A stretch of DNA of 64,000 bases, taken from the NCBI GenBank assembly GCA_026413225.1, contig CM048553.1:135438190-135502189 (forward strand). The letters are read 5' to 3'. Shown piece by piece: positions 60,800 to 64,000 of the stretch; position 1 is the first letter of the stretch; every line of letters starts with the position of its first letter. The notes beneath the pieces are model-generated. The model did no database searches. It was not told the DNA's origin and saw only the letters and a program-made list of their open reading frames with translations. The DNA comes from Otis tarda. Taxonomy: Eukaryota > Chordata > Aves > Otidiformes > Otididae. A program made the translations under genes and the position numbers.

Positions 60800-63675
60800 T
60801 ATCTGTGTCAAATCAGTGAAGTCTCATCCTTACTTTAATTATGCATATAGATATTTATGGATTTTGTGCCATTGAAGAGCATGTTTTGGGTTTGGATTTT
60901 TATTTTTTTTTCCAAAGAGCTATGAAAACATATTGAATTGTGTAACAATAAATAAATAAATATATAAACAGATGGATAAAACCTCTGGCAGTATAAAGCT
61001 CATATCACCAGAGAAAGCATCTTATATGCTTTTCTTTGGTCACGGGAAATTAGAAATGGAAGATCTTGGCAACTACAAACCAACTTGCTAATATTTCTAC
61101 TGAGAATCTGGTTTAGAAATATTATCTTTCCCTGTTAGGTAATATAAAATTATGTCTTTAGATAGGAAATATCCATTGGTACTTCAGAATATATTAGGCT
61201 TAATTCTATTCTGAAATAAGTATAACTCCATAATTTGAGAACTCAGAATCAAGCTCAGTATACTTTATTCAGTGTATCAAATGATTTAGAGTGTTTTTCT
61301 GACTTGCATAGAGAGGACTTCTAACATTCATGTATACTTCAGCCCTTTGGTTTGAACGACAGTTTTCAAATACTAAATTCAACAGAATATCTCACTTCTA
61401 TTATACATATTTGACAGGATTAGATCTTTCCCAAGAGCAAAACAAAACCACACAAATATCCCTGAATCCCTCAGGGTGACATTTTCACTAGAGATATTTT
61501 TCTGCTTAACATGTATACTTTCAACAAGATCATGCTTCAGCCATGAAAGAAGTGTGGTCTCCTAAAAAGTTAAGCTACTGAACTTTTATATCAATAAAAT
61601 ATTTTCTTTTATTTTAAATAACATAAGATCACTCATTTACTACACAGAAAAAAAAATCTTTTAATTTGCATGCATGGTAACCAGAGCTGCTGCTTTATTT
61701 ATTTTCAGTTTATTTATTGTTGCAGCTTTTTAAAAATTAAAAAATAAAAGACAAAAATTATTCAAACAAATCTGACAAAGACTGTATGGTATGTGCAACT
61801 GAATAGATAAAAGTATTGGTCTCTGATCAAAAATATATTTCATTATATTTGAAATCTTAGAATTTCACAGAGTTCAAACCATTCTGTATTTTTAAAGTAT
61901 TATAATTTGGTTTTCTTTCAAATGTTAGGGTTTTTTTCCAACTGTGTATATACAAGCAATTTTGACACAAAGTTTCACACACAAACACACTAGGAGGCTG
62001 AATTTGGTCATCCTGCTCTAGTAGAAAGCTACAAGAACACATGACTAGGAGTGATAGGGCCAGATTATCTTACTCTTTTGTATAAAGATTATTTGTGTTG
62101 GACAGACACAGATTCTTTATGCAACATTTCATCTCTATAATGCACATAATGACAGTGGTAATCATTACAAAATGAATGTTCAGTGTGTCAGGAAGTCAGC
62201 TGTTCTGATTGATGGTCTCTCAGGCTGTGACACTGGGAGAGTAATCCAGCGTACTAAGTCTGGTACAATTATCCTGAAATATTCTAAAGCTTCTCAGTGT
62301 AACAGTAGTTGCTCCCATGACAGCCCTGAATTTTGGAAAGAAGGAAATATAAAGGCTCCAAGGTCCAGACAGAGGACTGCATCAAAGTCACTCAGTGACG
62401 TTCGAGTAGCCAAATATTATTTGTAGTAACAAGAGCCTTAATTCATGAATCTTCCTGAAGCACTGTACTAGAAAAGAGAGTGTAGGAGAGCTCCAAGGCT
62501 TGTACAAGTTCAGCAAAGTGAGTGGAGATCACAGAAGAACGTATAAGTCAGCGTACTGTGTCAGAGTGAATGTGCTTACTTGGCTTTGGGTCCCATGCTC
62601 ATTCTTTTTCTGTTTCTGCTTGTCTCTGTCCACTCAGGTCACCCCAGCTCTATCCCTGTTCCCAAACCCAGGCTCATGACAACCGACATCTGATCATTGT
62701 CTCTCCCTATCAGTCAAAGCTATCCTTAGTTTTGCCCTTATCCTAAAGATAACAGGTCTGCTGAACTCTACTGCTGTCTGCTACCAGCCCATACCCTGCC
62801 ATCTACTTTATACTAATCTAGTCTAACCCTCCAAAAAAAAAAAACCTCTTGGAAATTCCTGTTCTGTTGCTCATGTGATTGCTAATCCAAAATCCAAGAA
62901 TGTTTCTGCTGTCAGTCTAACCCTGGTACTGTTTGAAGGGGCTTCTGTTCTGACCTGCCAGCAAGGCTAGTCCTGGCTAGGGATAGCTAAAAATACGTGT
63001 TAAAAAGGAACTAGCTCTCTGTGAAATGGCAGTTATATGATAATGGGACTTGAGTAAAGTTATTGTGGGAAGGGGATACTTTGCCTGTGGAGAAGTTCCA
63101 AAGAAGTGTAAATTAACTTTAGTCCTTCTGCTTCTGCAGAAAGATTGAGCATTGCTTTTTAGACATGTGTGAAATGAAAGCACAAACACATTGTATTTTT
63201 AGAACTTACTGAAGTAGCTGGGTGTGATTAGTGAACATTTCTCTCACCACTGTGTTTTGAGGACTTCCTGAGCTCCTTTGTAAAAGTAGAAAGCTGTCTC
63301 TTAGAGCCCATTGAAACTACTCTGATCAAAAACTCTACTTCTGCAACAAGATCAGAATTCAACTCCCTCCATAGCAATGTGACAGTTATAGTGACAAACT
63401 TTTTTTTATGGGATCTAGTCTCCCCTCACCCTCCATGACATTATCCTTCCTTCTACTCCAAGCCTCTTTGAAGGGGTTCCCATCTTAATCACCTTTTTGT
63501 CTCCACCTTATCTCTGTTCATCTCATTCAAACAACTTTGTTCGAGTGTTATCTCTATGCTACTTACACTGAGATTGACTTGTTTACTCCAGATTTGTCCC
63601 CTCATATGCCAAGTAAAAATATTATCTTTCTGACATCATCTTATTTTGAAAGGAATTCAGGAGGGAGCAAAACCA
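60800..63675. other. Unique AT-rich non-coding DNA
   Basis: No gene was recognised. It includes an AATA-type run near 60947-60963. The frame at 62172-62426 (plus, 84 codons) has no recognisable domain and is probably chance. Confidence 0.55.
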
Positions 63676-63760
63676 GAATAGAATAGAATAGAATAGAATA
63701 GAATAGAATAGAATAGAATAGAATAGAATAGAATAGAATAGAATAGAATAGAATAGAATA
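63676..63760. repeat. (GAATA)17 pentanucleotide microsatellite
   Basis: There are seventeen perfect units of gaata over 85 bp, with no interruption. It directly abuts the 3' end of a minus-strand CR1 and on that strand reads TATTC repeats, so it probably grew from the element's terminal repeat. Perfect arrays of this length are usually polymorphic. Confidence 0.95.
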
Positions 63761-64000
63761 ATTTCAGTTGGAAGGGACCTACAACAATCATCTAGACCAA
63801 TTGCCTGAACAATTCAGGGCTGACCAACTTAAAGCATATTATTAAGGCATTGTCCAAATGCCTCTTATACACTGACAGGCCTTAATCATCTCTCTAGGAA
63901 GCTTGTTCCAGTTTTTGACTACACTCTTAGTAAAGAAATGTTTCCTAACATCCAGTCTGAACCTCCCCTGGTGCAGCTTTGAACCATTCCATGTATCACT
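63761..64000 (-). mobile_element. CR1 LINE fragment, minus strand, cut by window end
   Basis: The inverted CR1 3' part reads tttcagttggaagggacc, caatcatctagaccaattgc, a run of ORF2-tail sequence including aggaagcttgttccagtttt, and taaagaaatgtttcctaaca. It belongs to a subfamily clearly different from the 41378 copy (longer spacer and a diverged 3' UTR). It continues beyond base 64000, so its length is unknown. Confidence 0.88.

Overview
The window looks like a piece of a bird nuclear genome with no recognisable host gene. The main evidence is a set of CR1 LINE retrotransposons whose 3' ends carry the typical octamer repeat (ATTCTATG). There is also a solo LTR of a kind known from avian ERVL-like endogenous retroviruses. 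The unique DNA between repeats is AT-rich, full of homopolymer tracts, and has only short chance reading frames. I found no rRNA, tRNA, CRISPR array, operon or complete host coding exon. The best reading is an intergenic (gene-desert) or deep intronic segment.

Layout: 1-9204 is unique non-coding DNA. 9205-9386 is a faded old CR1 3' end, followed at once by a 620-bp solo LTR on the minus strand (9392-10011) with a 5-bp target-site duplication. A diverged 41-bp tandem duplication (10290-10371) lies between the LTR and a CR1 3' fragment (about 10690-11239, plus). An older CR1 copy lies at about 20755-21247 (plus). From 32584 to 44176 the CR1 density is high: a minus-strand fragment (32584-32966), a young plus-strand 1-kb copy (about 33441-34419), a very old minus-strand copy (about 37255-37830), and the main element (about 41378-44176). 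Short minus-strand CR1 3' ends follow at 45430, 47601 and 59218, a plus-strand tip at 60729, and a minus-strand copy with a 17-unit GAATA pentamer at 63676 that runs off the window edge.

The only long coding region is in the CR1 at 41393-44080. It is an uninterrupted 895-codon endonuclease-reverse transcriptase frame, followed by a short 3' UTR with a hairpin and three octamers. It is 5'-truncated: ORF1 and the first part of the endonuclease are absent, and the sequence around the expected catalytic glutamate is altered next to a 17-bp tandem duplication. It is therefore probably dead on arrival, although the reverse transcriptase domain looks intact and the copy is young. The shorter copy at 33441-34419 is about 97% identical to it by eye and carries a 20-nt frameshifting deletion.

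I did not find an undescribed biological system. The points most worth a second look are the structure of the young CR1 and its 5' junction, the dated solo LTR, the pentamer array, and a weak candidate signal-peptide exon near 26186-26333. Some unique stretches read like conserved non-coding elements, but this cannot be shown without an alignment.
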